Source: DATHWB01 sp035544575
GTDB lineage: Bacteria; Actinomycetota; Acidimicrobiia; Spongiisociales; ZC4RG35
Direction of reading: 5' to 3'
Assembly (NCBI GenBank): GCA_035544575.1
Contig: DATKEC010000115.1
Span: 44,723 to 108,722 of the forward strand
DNA length: 64,000 nt
The stretch's first letter is position 1; each line of letters begins with the position of its first letter. The notes under the pieces are model-generated. The model did no database searches. It saw only the letters and a program-made list of their open reading frames with translations, and was not told the origin of the DNA. Positions 26,238 through 34,484 of the stretch are shown in pieces. The position numbers were made by a program, and so were the translations under genes.

Positions 26238-27617
26238 TCATTCGCTAAGAAACTGGGCGGCGGCGGTCTCGGCGGCGGTGGCGTCGGAATCGGTGAGGGT
26301 GTGGTCCGAGTAGCGGGCTTCCTCGAAGACCTCGGTCACCCGTCCGAGACGGCGATCCGCCACCCGAGCGGAGAACTCGCGGGGGGTCTCGGGTCCACGC
26401 GGCGGGTCGTGTGTGGTCGACACGACGCCGATTGCCCTTCGGTACGCGGCAGCGATACGGCGCCGGATCGGATCGGGCGGATCCCAGACCCTGAGCGCCG
26501 CCGGGGTCCCGCCCCCACCTGCCGTGTCGGGAACTTCGCCAGCTCGGGCGCGGCGCCCGAGGATGCGCCGAATGACCTTCCAAGCTGAGGCCACGAGATC
26601 GACGAGCACCAGCCAGATCAACCGAACAACTCCTCGAACGCCGAGCCTGTTCGCGGGCTCCCCGCCGGACACGCCCGCCCGGCGATTCCTCGCCGCCATC
26701 ACCACAAACCCGAAGACGAGGGCGAGGAGCGCCCAGAGGGCGACGTCCCCCACCCACTGGGGAGCGGGTTCGGGCGACGCGAGATCCGGAACCGGCGGTT
26801 GTACCACCTCGGGTGAGTCCGACGGCGCCGACGGGGTGTCGAGCGCGTTCCGAATCCCGACCGCCCGAGCCGCCACCCAGTCTCCAAAGGGTCCGGTCAA
26901 CCCGAGCGCCCGAACCGCGACCGTGGTGACACCGGTGGGAACCAGTCCGATCAGGAACGCGACGACGCCGATCGCTCCGACGGTGACGAACACCGAGCGA
27001 GCCCAGCGACCAGCCACGACGGCATCGACGTCCACCCCGTCCCTCCTCCACCGGTGCTGTTCTGCGCGCCTCGCAGCCAGGCCCACGGCGACGAGACCCA
27101 CCACGAAGTATGCGAATGGCGCGAGCGACCACGTCGGCGCGGCGCCTCGGGCAAGGTCGACCAGACCGTCGACCCCCACCGCGCCGACTGCCGCGCACCA
27201 AACGCTGACGAGACCGACGGCCATCATGCGGATACGGAGCCGCTGCACAGGCGTCATCCCGTCGGTCAGTTCGATCGCCCGGTCGATCGCGTCGACATCG
27301 GTCAGGGTGGCGTTCACCAGCGCCCACACAGTGAATCCCACAGCCGCCGCCACGGCGAACTCCACTGCATGGACGGAACCGGTCAAGACCTGCAGGATCA
27401 GCACGCCGCCCGGTATCGCAACGAGTTCGATCCGGCGCCAAACCCGTACCGCTTCAGGGTTGGTGCCGGCGGCGTCGACCCGATCAGGCAGCACGCCTGT
27501 CCCGACGGCGATGGCCGCCGCCATGCCGCCGACCAGCCACCCACGCGTGGCCGGACTGGCGGAAGCCACCGACACCCCAGCCAGTGCAGCGAGGAGGCCG
27601 AGAGTGACTGCGGTCAC
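26238..27617 (-). CDS. Multi-pass membrane protein with C-terminal DUF4129-like domain
   Basis: 459 residues from GTG 27617, which overlaps the DUF58 stop (GTGA). About eight to nine membrane helices occupy residues 5-260 and 305-330. A cytoplasmic tail from about 375 contains IRRRIAAAYRRAIGV and PREFSARVADRR, the DUF4129 pattern found beside transglutaminase, DUF58 and MoxR genes. Role unknown; such operons are thought to act in envelope assembly or protein maturation. No transglutaminase gene is present here. A short A/T-richer stretch without recognisable signals follows before the next gene. Confidence 0.72.
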   Translation of the reverse strand: MTAVTLGLLAALAGVSVASASPATRGWLVGGMAAAIAVGTGVLPDRVDAAGTNPEAVRVWRRIELVAIPGGVLILQVLTGSVHAVEFAVAAAVGFTVWALVNATLTDVDAIDRAIELTDGMTPVQRLRIRMMAVGLVSVWCAAVGAVGVDGLVDLARGAAPTWSLAPFAYFVVGLVAVGLAARRAEQHRWRRDGVDVDAVVAGRWARSVFVTVGAIGVVAFLIGLVPTGVTTVAVRALGLTGPFGDWVAARAVGIRNALDTPSAPSDSPEVVQPPVPDLASPEPAPQWVGDVALWALLALVFGFVVMAARNRRAGVSGGEPANRLGVRGVVRLIWLVLVDLVASAWKVIRRILGRRARAGEVPDTAGGGGTPAALRVWDPPDPIRRRIAAAYRRAIGVVSTTHDPPRGPETPREFSARVADRRLGRVTEVFEEARYSDHTLTDSDATAAETAAAQFLSE

Positions 27618-28777
27618 AGTTCGACCATGTCGGCAAGCCGGGCGACCGACCGGATCGGCACACCCACTTCGCGCATCTCGTCCTCCCATTCACCCCGGTG
27701 CTGTTCGCTCGCGGTGACGATCGCGGTCATCGAGATGCCGAGGCGGGCGAGTCCCATGGCAGCCAGCACGTGTTCGCGGGCCAACACGCCGGCGAACAGC
27801 ACGACCGAAGAGCCAAACCCGAGCCCTGACGGGTCGAGCAGCGCAGTGCCATCCGCCTCGACCGAGATGTCGGCTCGGGCCAACCCTTCGAGGATCGTCG
27901 TCAACCGATGTTCGTCTCGCCCGGGCGTCACCTCCCCCACGGTTTCCTCGCCGGTCGGGACGTCACGTCCCGCGATGCGGAGACCCACAGCTTCGCGCCG
28001 CACCGTGACGAGATGATGGGCGATCGACGCGGCGGCGGTCACCGCCAGCTCCGCCGATCGCCGCCGGCCGGGCGCAGGATGTGAATCCCGCGTGAGATCG
28101 ACCGCCAATACGACCTCGCGCGCCACACCGGGATGATGCTTCTTCACGAGGAGATCGCCGCTCGCCGCGGACGCAGTCCAATGGATCGCCCGGAACGGGT
28201 CTCCTGGCTGGTAGTCCCGCACGCCGACAACGCGGGTCGGATCGGCGTAGAGCGGAACGGATGTGGGGATGAGCGGCAACGGCGCTCCGGCCGCGACGGT
28301 GAGATCCTCGAGCGAGACGATGCGCGGATAGACGAGGATGGTCTGCGACGGGACCAGCGTCGCCTGGACGCGCCTGAGCCCGAAGGAGTCACCGGTCGCG
28401 ACCGTCGTGGGGCCGATTCGGTGCAACCCCCTGGCGGTGGCCGAAAACGACGCCACGTGGGTTCGGGCCCGACCGGGGTCGAGTGACGTGACCCAGCGCG
28501 TGCTCGGTCCGAGCGAGAAGGGAATGCTGTCGGTGAGTCGCATCCACGGCACGCGGCGTGGCCCGATCACGCGCAGAGTCACGTCGACCACGTCGCCGAA
28601 CATCGCCCGATCCGGAGTCGATCTGGTGACGGACACGCCGTCGAGCTGGCGCGGCGGAAGCCACCAACTCGTCACTGCCCAGCCGGCCAGCAGCACCGCG
28701 ACTCCAACTGCCGGATCGACACGGGTCACCAGAGCGATGAGAACGACTGCCACCGCCGGACGGAGCAGCCGGCGCAT
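27614..28777 (-). CDS. DUF58 (vWA-like) membrane protein
   Basis: 387 residues. Two membrane helices near the N-terminus (about 6-40), then a beta-rich stretch, then DUF58 core YQPGDPFRAIHWTASAASGD followed by a von Willebrand A-like part starting VVLAVDLTRDSH. DUF58 proteins are the usual partner of MoxR ATPases. The gene sits 1 base after moxR and overlaps the DUF4129 gene by four bases, so all three are coupled. Confidence 0.88.
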   Translation of the reverse strand: MRRLLRPAVAVVLIALVTRVDPAVGVAVLLAGWAVTSWWLPPRQLDGVSVTRSTPDRAMFGDVVDVTLRVIGPRRVPWMRLTDSIPFSLGPSTRWVTSLDPGRARTHVASFSATARGLHRIGPTTVATGDSFGLRRVQATLVPSQTILVYPRIVSLEDLTVAAGAPLPLIPTSVPLYADPTRVVGVRDYQPGDPFRAIHWTASAASGDLLVKKHHPGVAREVVLAVDLTRDSHPAPGRRRSAELAVTAAASIAHHLVTVRREAVGLRIAGRDVPTGEETVGEVTPGRDEHRLTTILEGLARADISVEADGTALLDPSGLGFGSSVVLFAGVLAREHVLAAMGLARLGISMTAIVTASEQHRGEWEDEMREVGVPIRSVARLADMVEL

Positions 28778-28778
28778 T

Positions 28779-29720
28779 TCAGCCGATCTCGACCGTGTCG
28801 ACGATGGAGGCCAGGACCTGGCGCGAGGTGAGACGGCGCAAACGGGCGTCGGGATCGAGCACGATCCGGTGCGCGAGCACGGGCTCGACGAGGCTCTTCA
28901 CGTCGTCGGGAAGGAGAAAGTCCCTGCCATCCATGGCAGCCTTGGCACGTCCGGCGGCTCCGAGAGCCATCGACGCTCTCGTACTCGCCCCGAGCAGCAA
29001 CGAATCGTGCTCGCGGGTCCTGCGGACGATCTCGACGATGTACCGGGCGACGGTCGAGTCCATGTGGACGCCGTCGACCGCGTCCATCGCGGCCAGGAGT
29101 TCGGAAGCACCCGTCACGACCTCCACCTCCCCGGCGGCGCGATGCCGTGACGAACGGGTGACGAGTTCGGCCTCTTCAGCCGGTGCCGGGTACCCGAGGG
29201 ACGACGACAGCAGGAACCTGTCGAGTTGAGCTTCGGGCAGGGGAAACGTCCCTTCGAACTCGACGGGGTTCTGGGTCGCGACGACCAGGAACGGCTCGGC
29301 GAGGGAGTGGCTCGTACCGTCGACAGTGACCTGGTTCTCCTGCATCGCCTCCAGGAGAGCCGCCTGTGTCCTCGGAGTGGCCCGGTTGACTTCGTCGGCG
29401 AGCACGACTCCAGCGAATACGGGGCCGGGTCGGAACCGGAAGGAGGCGTCTCTCGGGTCGTACACGTTCACCCCGGTGATGTCGTTGGGCAGCAGATCGG
29501 GCGTGCACTGGAGTCGGCCGAACTCGAGACCGAGTGCCATCGCCAGGCTGCGGGCGAGCATCGTCTTTCCCGTTCCCGGCACGTCGTCGACCAACACGTG
29601 ACCCCGCGCAAGGCAGGCCACGAGGAGCAGATCGATCTGGGGGCGCTTTCCGAGGATCATCCGCTCGACGGAGTCTCCGATCCGTCGGGTGAGGCCGGCA
29701 ACGGCTGCGACGTCCGTCAC
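28779..29720 (-). CDS. MoxR-family AAA+ ATPase
   Basis: 313 residues from GTG 29720. Walker A DVPGTGKTMLA, Walker B VVLADEVNRA, sensor I ATQNPVEFEGTFPLPEAQLDRF and the C-terminal lid are all present. MoxR ATPases act as chaperones for vWA-domain partners, here presumably the DUF58 protein next door. The GTG overlaps the stop of aceK (GTGA at 29717-29720), tying this operon to a kinase/phosphatase of central metabolism, an unusual neighbour. Confidence 0.92.
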   Translation of the reverse strand: MTDVAAVAGLTRRIGDSVERMILGKRPQIDLLLVACLARGHVLVDDVPGTGKTMLARSLAMALGLEFGRLQCTPDLLPNDITGVNVYDPRDASFRFRPGPVFAGVVLADEVNRATPRTQAALLEAMQENQVTVDGTSHSLAEPFLVVATQNPVEFEGTFPLPEAQLDRFLLSSSLGYPAPAEEAELVTRSSRHRAAGEVEVVTGASELLAAMDAVDGVHMDSTVARYIVEIVRRTREHDSLLLGASTRASMALGAAGRAKAAMDGRDFLLPDDVKSLVEPVLAHRIVLDPDARLRRLTSRQVLASIVDTVEIG

Positions 29721-31468
29721 CGGTTGCCCAATCGCACTTCGTCGCGGTAGGCAAAGATCTCCATGCGCTTGCCTTCCGCCCGGAGCTGCTGCCAGCGCTG
29801 CCATGTCACGGGGTCGAAGAGATCCGAGTGCTTGGCCTCGAAGACCTCACGCAGCCGGCCCTGAAGCCCGAGGAAACTCCGGAACTCCTCCGGGAACACA
29901 TCGTCGGGCCCGATCGGGAACCACGGTTCCGCGGACATCGTGTCCTGGGGATCGTCTGAATCGGGAAGCGCCCGGAAGCTCACCTCCTCGAGGGTCTGTA
30001 GCTCGTCGTAGTCGTAGAAGACGACCCGGCCATGGCGGGTCACCCCAAAGTTCTTCATCAGCATGTCTCCAGGGAAGATGCCGCTGGCGGCCATGTCCTT
30101 GATGGCGAGGCCATAGTCGTCGATCGAACGCTCGGCATCGGCCGGGCGCGCCTCCTTCAAATACACGTCCAGTGGCGTGACCCGTCGTTCGACGTATGTG
30201 TGACGGATGGTCACCGTGTCGCCGTCGACCTCCACCGAGCGGGAACACTGCTCGACGAGATAGTCCAGGAGACCGGGGTCGAAGCGTTCGCGGGGAAGCG
30301 TCAGGTGTTCGAATTCCTGGGCGTCGACCAACCGACCCGCCCGGTCATGCCGGAAGACGAGTCGATATCGATTCAACACCCGATCCCGGGTGACCTGCTT
30401 CGGCGCGCCGAAACGATCCCGGATCACCTTCAGGACGATGTCGAAGCCCGGCAGGGTGAACACGACCATCACCAGCCCCGGCGTACCGCGGGTGGTGACG
30501 AAGCGGTCGGGCGCCACCGAGAGGTGACGGCGGATCTCGCGGTAGAGCTCGGTCTTTCCGTGTTTGACGTAGCCCAGTGAGATGTACAACTCGGCGGTGC
30601 GCTTCCGCGGCATCAGCGTCCCGAGGAAATGGACCAACGGCTGGGGACCGACGACGTTCACGAAGAAGTAGCTCCGGGTGAAGCTGAACAGGATGCTGAC
30701 GTCGTTCTCGGTGAGCAGGACCGCATCGACCCGCACTCCGTCGGCAGCGTGGGCGAGCACCAGGACGACAGGGACCACCTGGGATCCCGACGAGACCCGA
30801 GCGACGATCGCCGCACCCGAACCGCGGAAGAAAAGGGGTACCACCACGTCAGCGCTGTCGATGTTGCGCAGTCCACCGACGGTCGCGAGACGATCGGCGA
30901 TCCTGTCCCCCGCCAGGGCGGCGTCCTCTTCGAGGGAACGCCATGCCGCCGCGAGACCGGTGTCGCGGAGGATCTGGGCAACGAGGGCGGCGGCGGATCC
31001 GGGCGAGTGATAGGTGCGGAACACCGGCGTCGTCACGCCAGGAGCCACCACATCGGAGTCCACGAACTCGATCCGTGGATTGACGCCGACGGTCGTGAAG
31101 ATCTTACGGGTGACCGAGTTGAAGAAAGTCTCGGCCAGCTCGGTGTCAGGTCGGGTCGAAACCAGCACGGCGTAGACCGCCTTCATGCCCGCCCACACCA
31201 TCGGATCGTGATCCCTGGCTTCGAGAGTGTGGCGGAGGCGGTCGGCGGTGTCGGCCGCGGCCCGGGCGTACAGATCCAGGCGCTCGACGTGATCGGCGGC
31301 CAGTCCGGCCCAGTCCCGAGCTTCGAAGCGATGCCTCGCCCGCCGGGTGACGATCAGATGGCGGTCTGCGAGCTCGGACCACGCGGAAGCGACTGCCTTG
31401 GCGCCCAGACCCGCCAAGCGGGAGTCGCTCAGATCTGCGCCTGCGGCTCCGGAGGAGGATGCGGTCAT
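29717..31468 (-). CDS. aceK: Isocitrate dehydrogenase kinase/phosphatase AceK
   Basis: 583 residues, close to the 578 of E. coli. AceK phosphorylates isocitrate dehydrogenase to divert isocitrate into the glyoxylate shunt and also reverses it. The catalytic block IFPGDMLMKNFGVTRHGRVV, followed by FYDYDE, is nearly identical to the E. coli protein as I recall it. The N-terminal half (residues 1-300) is the regulatory domain. ATG 31468 starts MTASSSGAAGADLSD. AceK is best known from proteobacteria; base composition here matches the neighbours, so any transfer is old. No aceA or aceB gene lies in the window. Confidence 0.94.
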   Translation of the reverse strand: MTASSSGAAGADLSDSRLAGLGAKAVASAWSELADRHLIVTRRARHRFEARDWAGLAADHVERLDLYARAAADTADRLRHTLEARDHDPMVWAGMKAVYAVLVSTRPDTELAETFFNSVTRKIFTTVGVNPRIEFVDSDVVAPGVTTPVFRTYHSPGSAAALVAQILRDTGLAAAWRSLEEDAALAGDRIADRLATVGGLRNIDSADVVVPLFFRGSGAAIVARVSSGSQVVPVVLVLAHAADGVRVDAVLLTENDVSILFSFTRSYFFVNVVGPQPLVHFLGTLMPRKRTAELYISLGYVKHGKTELYREIRRHLSVAPDRFVTTRGTPGLVMVVFTLPGFDIVLKVIRDRFGAPKQVTRDRVLNRYRLVFRHDRAGRLVDAQEFEHLTLPRERFDPGLLDYLVEQCSRSVEVDGDTVTIRHTYVERRVTPLDVYLKEARPADAERSIDDYGLAIKDMAASGIFPGDMLMKNFGVTRHGRVVFYDYDELQTLEEVSFRALPDSDDPQDTMSAEPWFPIGPDDVFPEEFRSFLGLQGRLREVFEAKHSDLFDPVTWQRWQQLRAEGKRMEIFAYRDEVRLGNR

Positions 31469-31515
31469 GCCGAGAGATTGCAGGCCGCAGCCATCAGCCG
31501 CAAGCGCGCCAACGC

Positions 31516-31537
31516 CGAAACGCGATCGAAACGCGAT
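31516..31537 (+). promoter_or_regulatory. Tandem 11-bp repeat, candidate GlnR-like box upstream of the ammonium transporter
   Basis: CGAAACGCGAT occurs twice in direct tandem, giving GAAAC-N6-GAAAC at 31517-31532. Actinobacterial GlnR sites consist of GTnAC/GAAAC half-sites separated by six bases, so the spacing fits, though no GTnAC half is seen. It lies about 90 bp upstream of amtB, between amtB and the divergent aceK. This is pattern matching only. Confidence 0.4.
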
Positions 31538-31627
31538 GGCTCCCGACCCGCAACAGGCGCATAACGAGACCGCAAACGAAGGTCCATACGTTGACTGGGT
31601 CCCCATACACAGACACTGGAGGAACAA

Positions 31628-32956
31628 ATGCGGAGACGACTACTGACATTTGGCGGCCTGACCGCCACGGCCCTCTTCGGTCCGTTGGCGGGCACCGCGC
31701 TGGCCCAGAGCGTGGAAGAGGTGGCGGTGGCACTCGACAACGTCTGGGTTGTCGTCGCCGGCATCCTCGTCATGTTCATGCAACCCGGCTTCGCACTCGT
31801 CGAAGCGGGCTTCACGCGTGCCAAGAACACGGCGAACATCGTCATGAAGAACTTCATGGACTTTGCCGCAGGCGCCCTCATGTATTGGGCCGTCGGCTTC
31901 GGCCTCGCATACGGCGGATCCACGATCGGCGGATACATCGGGTATGGCGAGTTCTTCTTCAACAATCCGGCGCGTTCGGTCGAATGGTTCTTCCAGGTGG
32001 TCTTCGCAGCGACCGCGGCGACGATCGTCTCGGGAGCCATGGCAGAGCGGACGAAGTTCTCCGCCTATCTGATCTACACACCGTTCATCACCGGGTTCAT
32101 CTATCCCATCGTCACCCACTGGACGTGGGGTGGCGGCTGGCTCGCCGAGCTCGGGTACTACGACTTCGCCGGTTCGGGGATCGTCCACATGGTGGGCGGC
32201 GTCGCCGCCCTCGCCGGGGTCCTCGTGCTCGGGCCGCGCATCGGCAAGTACGACGAGAACGGCAACCCGCTGCCGATCCCCGGCCATTCGCTGATGCTCG
32301 GCGCGCTCGGTGTGTTCATCCTCTGGTTCGGTTGGTATGGCTTCAACGCTGGATCCACCCTGGCGGCAGTCGGAGCGGACTTCGCCACCGTGGCCGTCAC
32401 GACGACGCTGGCGGCAGCGGCGGGGGCGATCGGAGCGATGACCACCGCATGGGCGAATCGTTCCTTCGGCCGGCCCGACCCGGGAATGACACTCAACGGC
32501 GCCCTCGGAGGACTCGTGGGAATCACCGCTGCGCCCGACATCATTCCCACGCACTTCGCGGTGCTGGTGGGACTCGTGGCAGGCTTCGTCGTCGTCCAGG
32601 GGATGCTGGCCATCGAGAAGGCAGGCATCGACGATCCGGTCGGGGCGATCACAGTGCATGGGCTGTGCGGCATCTGGGGTGTGCTCGCTGTGGGGATCTT
32701 CGGGGCCGATGTCGGGTTCCTCAACGGGGGTGGGTTCAGCCAGATCGGCTACCAGATCATCGGCATCCTGGCGATCGGTGGCTGGGCATTCGTCACCTCG
32801 ACGATCGTGTTCCGGGGTCTCGATGCGGTGATGGGGCTTCGAGTCTCCGCAGAAGAAGAACTCGCCGGCCTGGACAGGGTGGAACACGGCGCCGCCGCCT
32901 ATCCGGAGTTCATGGAACAGATCGCCGACCCCCGCCAGCTGGATCCGATCTCCTGA
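31628..32956 (+). CDS. amt: Ammonium transporter (Amt family)
   Basis: 442 residues. A cleavable signal peptide (residues 1-26, ending ALA) precedes eleven membrane helices. The pore histidines are in GIVHMVGGVAALAG and ITVHGLCGIWG, and the Amt signature GGWLAELGYYDFAGSGIVHM is intact. It conducts ammonium into the cell when nitrogen is scarce. GGAGGAACAA before ATG 31628 is a strong ribosome site. No glnK follows, unlike many amt loci, and the gene is alone between aceK (divergent) and an IspD-like gene (convergent). The upstream repeat could give nitrogen control. Confidence 0.95.
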   Translation: MRRRLLTFGGLTATALFGPLAGTALAQSVEEVAVALDNVWVVVAGILVMFMQPGFALVEAGFTRAKNTANIVMKNFMDFAAGALMYWAVGFGLAYGGSTIGGYIGYGEFFFNNPARSVEWFFQVVFAATAATIVSGAMAERTKFSAYLIYTPFITGFIYPIVTHWTWGGGWLAELGYYDFAGSGIVHMVGGVAALAGVLVLGPRIGKYDENGNPLPIPGHSLMLGALGVFILWFGWYGFNAGSTLAAVGADFATVAVTTTLAAAAGAIGAMTTAWANRSFGRPDPGMTLNGALGGLVGITAAPDIIPTHFAVLVGLVAGFVVVQGMLAIEKAGIDDPVGAITVHGLCGIWGVLAVGIFGADVGFLNGGGFSQIGYQIIGILAIGGWAFVTSTIVFRGLDAVMGLRVSAEEELAGLDRVEHGAAAYPEFMEQIADPRQLDPIS

Positions 32957-32993
32957 GCAGGTCCCTTCGCCGGCGGTCGGCGACGATTGCGTT

Positions 32994-33021
32994 GGGTGGG
33001 TCTCCACACGGAGGCTCACCC
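32994..33021. terminator. Hairpin after the ammonium transporter gene
   Basis: A 12-bp stem (GGGTGGGTCTCC with GGAGGCTCACCC, two G-U pairs) closes an ACAC loop, 37 bp after the amt stop. No T tract follows, as is usual in high-GC actinobacteria. It lies between convergent genes. Confidence 0.55.
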
Positions 33022-33023
33022 GA

Positions 33024-33054
33024 CGTGGCTGAGTCGTCTCGAACTCAGCCCACG
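33024..33054. terminator. Second hairpin between convergent genes
   Basis: CGTGGCTGAGT pairs with ACTCAGCCCACG with one bulged base around an 8-base loop. It overlaps the last codons and stop of the convergent gene at 33045 and could end transcription from either side. Confidence 0.4.
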
Positions 33055-33557
33055 GGCCGGCGGGACGCCACGTCGTAGATCCGCAACGATCCGCCGTCGG
33101 ACACGATGAGATTGGCCGGGTTGATCCACATCCGATCTCCCAGCTTCTCGAGCGCTTCATCGAGCCGGCGGCGGTCGACCACCTCGGGACATTGGACCGT
33201 GACAAGTCCGGCCCGGTCGACATCGTGAAGGACACGGTCGTCCTCGACCCATTTGACCGCCTCGGTGACCGCCATCCCTACGGCGAGCACATCGTGGGCG
33301 GAATCGACGAACTCCTCGACCATGTCGTCGATGAGTGCCACCAGCGCCCCGTCGGGCACCGGTTCGTCGAAGAACACCACCGTGCTGATGTGGGGGGCGA
33401 GATCCCGCATTCGCCGCCGGAGCGTTGGGACGTGCACGTTGACCGACGGTCCGGTGCCATGGTCACCCACAACAGCGAAGGCTTCCACCCTCCCATCACC
33501 CGCAACGAGATGGAGTTGGCGCGCCGAGAACGGGCGGAGCATATGAAGGCCGGACAT
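33045..33557 (-). CDS. Degenerate IspD-like cytidylyltransferase paralogue
   Basis: 170 residues from ATG 33557 (an upstream in-frame ATG at 33587 would leave little promoter space). The protein lacks the N-terminal Gly-rich CTP loop. Its middle aligns with the IspD arm region: MAVTEAVKWVEDD corresponds to PVRDTMKRA, and DVDRAGLVTVQCPE to VDRNGLWHALTPQ of E. coli. The C-terminal NLIVSDG resembles NIKVT with the catalytic Lys replaced by Ile. On its own it should not bind CTP. It is divergent by 55 bp from an IspD-like gene that has lost exactly this arm region. Assignment is by eye. Confidence 0.6.
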   Translation of the reverse strand: MSGLHMLRPFSARQLHLVAGDGRVEAFAVVGDHGTGPSVNVHVPTLRRRMRDLAPHISTVVFFDEPVPDGALVALIDDMVEEFVDSAHDVLAVGMAVTEAVKWVEDDRVLHDVDRAGLVTVQCPEVVDRRRLDEALEKLGDRMWINPANLIVSDGGSLRIYDVASRRPVG

Positions 33558-33612
33558 GGCTACAAGATTAGGAGTTCGAGACGCCAAGTCGGTGCGGCGG
33601 TAACGTCACACG

Positions 33613-34329
33613 ATGGCCACCGTCGCGATCGTTCTCGCCGGGGGAAGCGGGTCCCGCGTACAACGCGACGTGAACAAGGTGTTCTTGCCGTTGGGGGATC
33701 GCGAGATGCTCGCTTACTCCCTCGACACGATGGATCGTTCACCACTCATCGACGAGGTCATCCTCGTGGTGCGCGACGAGGACCGCCCCCTCGCCGAGCG
33801 GCTCATCTCCGAAGCGGGCTGGGCCAAGCTCGTCGCCGTCGTCACCGGCGGTGAGAGTCGCCATCAGTCCGAGTGGCACGCGATCGCATCGGTGGCCGAT
33901 GGCATCGACGGAGGGCGGGTCGACATCGTCGTGATCCACGATGGTGCCCGACCGTTCATGACCGCTGAGATCCTGGCCGCCACCATCGAGGCGGCGCGGC
34001 GCAGCGGCGGCGGTGTCCCCGGTCTCCCGATCGAAGGCCCCATCTACGAACGGAGGGGCGAATCCGTGTTGGTCGCACCCCACGCCAAGCTTCGGCGGAT
34101 GCAGACCCCGCAGGCATTCCAGGCCGCGCCTCTTCTCGCGGCACATCGCGCCGCCGAGGCCGAGAACAGCGAAGGAGTCGACACGGCCGCGACAGCCTCC
34201 CGCCACTCCGAGATGTCGGTCGAGGTCGTCCCCGGCGATCCCCGCAACATCAAGGTCACGTTCGTCGAGGACATCTTCCGGGCCGAGGAATACGCGGCGA
34301 GCTTCAACCGGGGGGCGTGGGCGGGCTGA
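33613..34329 (+). CDS. IspD/TarI-like cytidylyltransferase
   Basis: 238 residues. It resembles 2-C-methyl-D-erythritol 4-phosphate cytidylyltransferase of the isoprenoid pathway. Present: CTP loop AGGSGSRV with R15, K22 in NKVFLPL, HDGARPF (Asp and Arg of the active site) and RNIKVT near the C-terminus. Absent: the D-T-x-K arm motif, replaced by PIEGPIYER, and the VDR motif before MQTPQAF. TarI-type ribitol-phosphate enzymes are an alternative but also keep DT. The usual neighbours ispF and carD are missing. The divergent gene at 33045 carries the missing segments, so the two may act together. Confidence 0.75.
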   Translation: MATVAIVLAGGSGSRVQRDVNKVFLPLGDREMLAYSLDTMDRSPLIDEVILVVRDEDRPLAERLISEAGWAKLVAVVTGGESRHQSEWHAIASVADGIDGGRVDIVVIHDGARPFMTAEILAATIEAARRSGGGVPGLPIEGPIYERRGESVLVAPHAKLRRMQTPQAFQAAPLLAAHRAAEAENSEGVDTAATASRHSEMSVEVVPGDPRNIKVTFVEDIFRAEEYAASFNRGAWAG

Positions 34330-34376
34330 GACCTTCGGCGGCAGGAGCGCAGGGGCTTTCCGCGCCTGCGAGGCGG

Positions 34377-34460
34377 TGCCCGGGGTGGGATTTGAACCCA
34401 CACGTCCTCTCGGACAGGGGGGTTTAAGCCCCCAGCGTCTGCCAGTTTCGCCACCCGGGC
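34377..34460 (-). tRNA. tRNA-Leu (UAA)
   Basis: 84 nt on the minus strand. Acceptor GCCCGGG pairs with CCCGGGC, D-loop CTGGCAGAC, anticodon stem GGGGG/CCCCC around loop CTTAAAC (anticodon TAA), long variable arm CTGTCCGAGAGGACGT typical of class II tRNAs, and T-arm GTGGGTTCAAATCCCAC. Discriminator A; the CCA end is not encoded. It lies downstream of ppx in the same orientation and faces the IspD-like gene. Confidence 0.97.
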
Positions 34461-34484
34461 CGGGCAGGACTCCGAGTATCACAG

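Noticed and set aside
33613..34329. Calling the gene a standard IspD outright
   Set aside because: The DT-x-K and VDR arm motifs are absent and the ispF/carD context is missing, so only IspD/TarI-like is claimed.
34377..34460. Integration (att) site at the tRNA-Leu gene
   Set aside because: No integrase nearby and no direct repeat of the tRNA 3' end found downstream.
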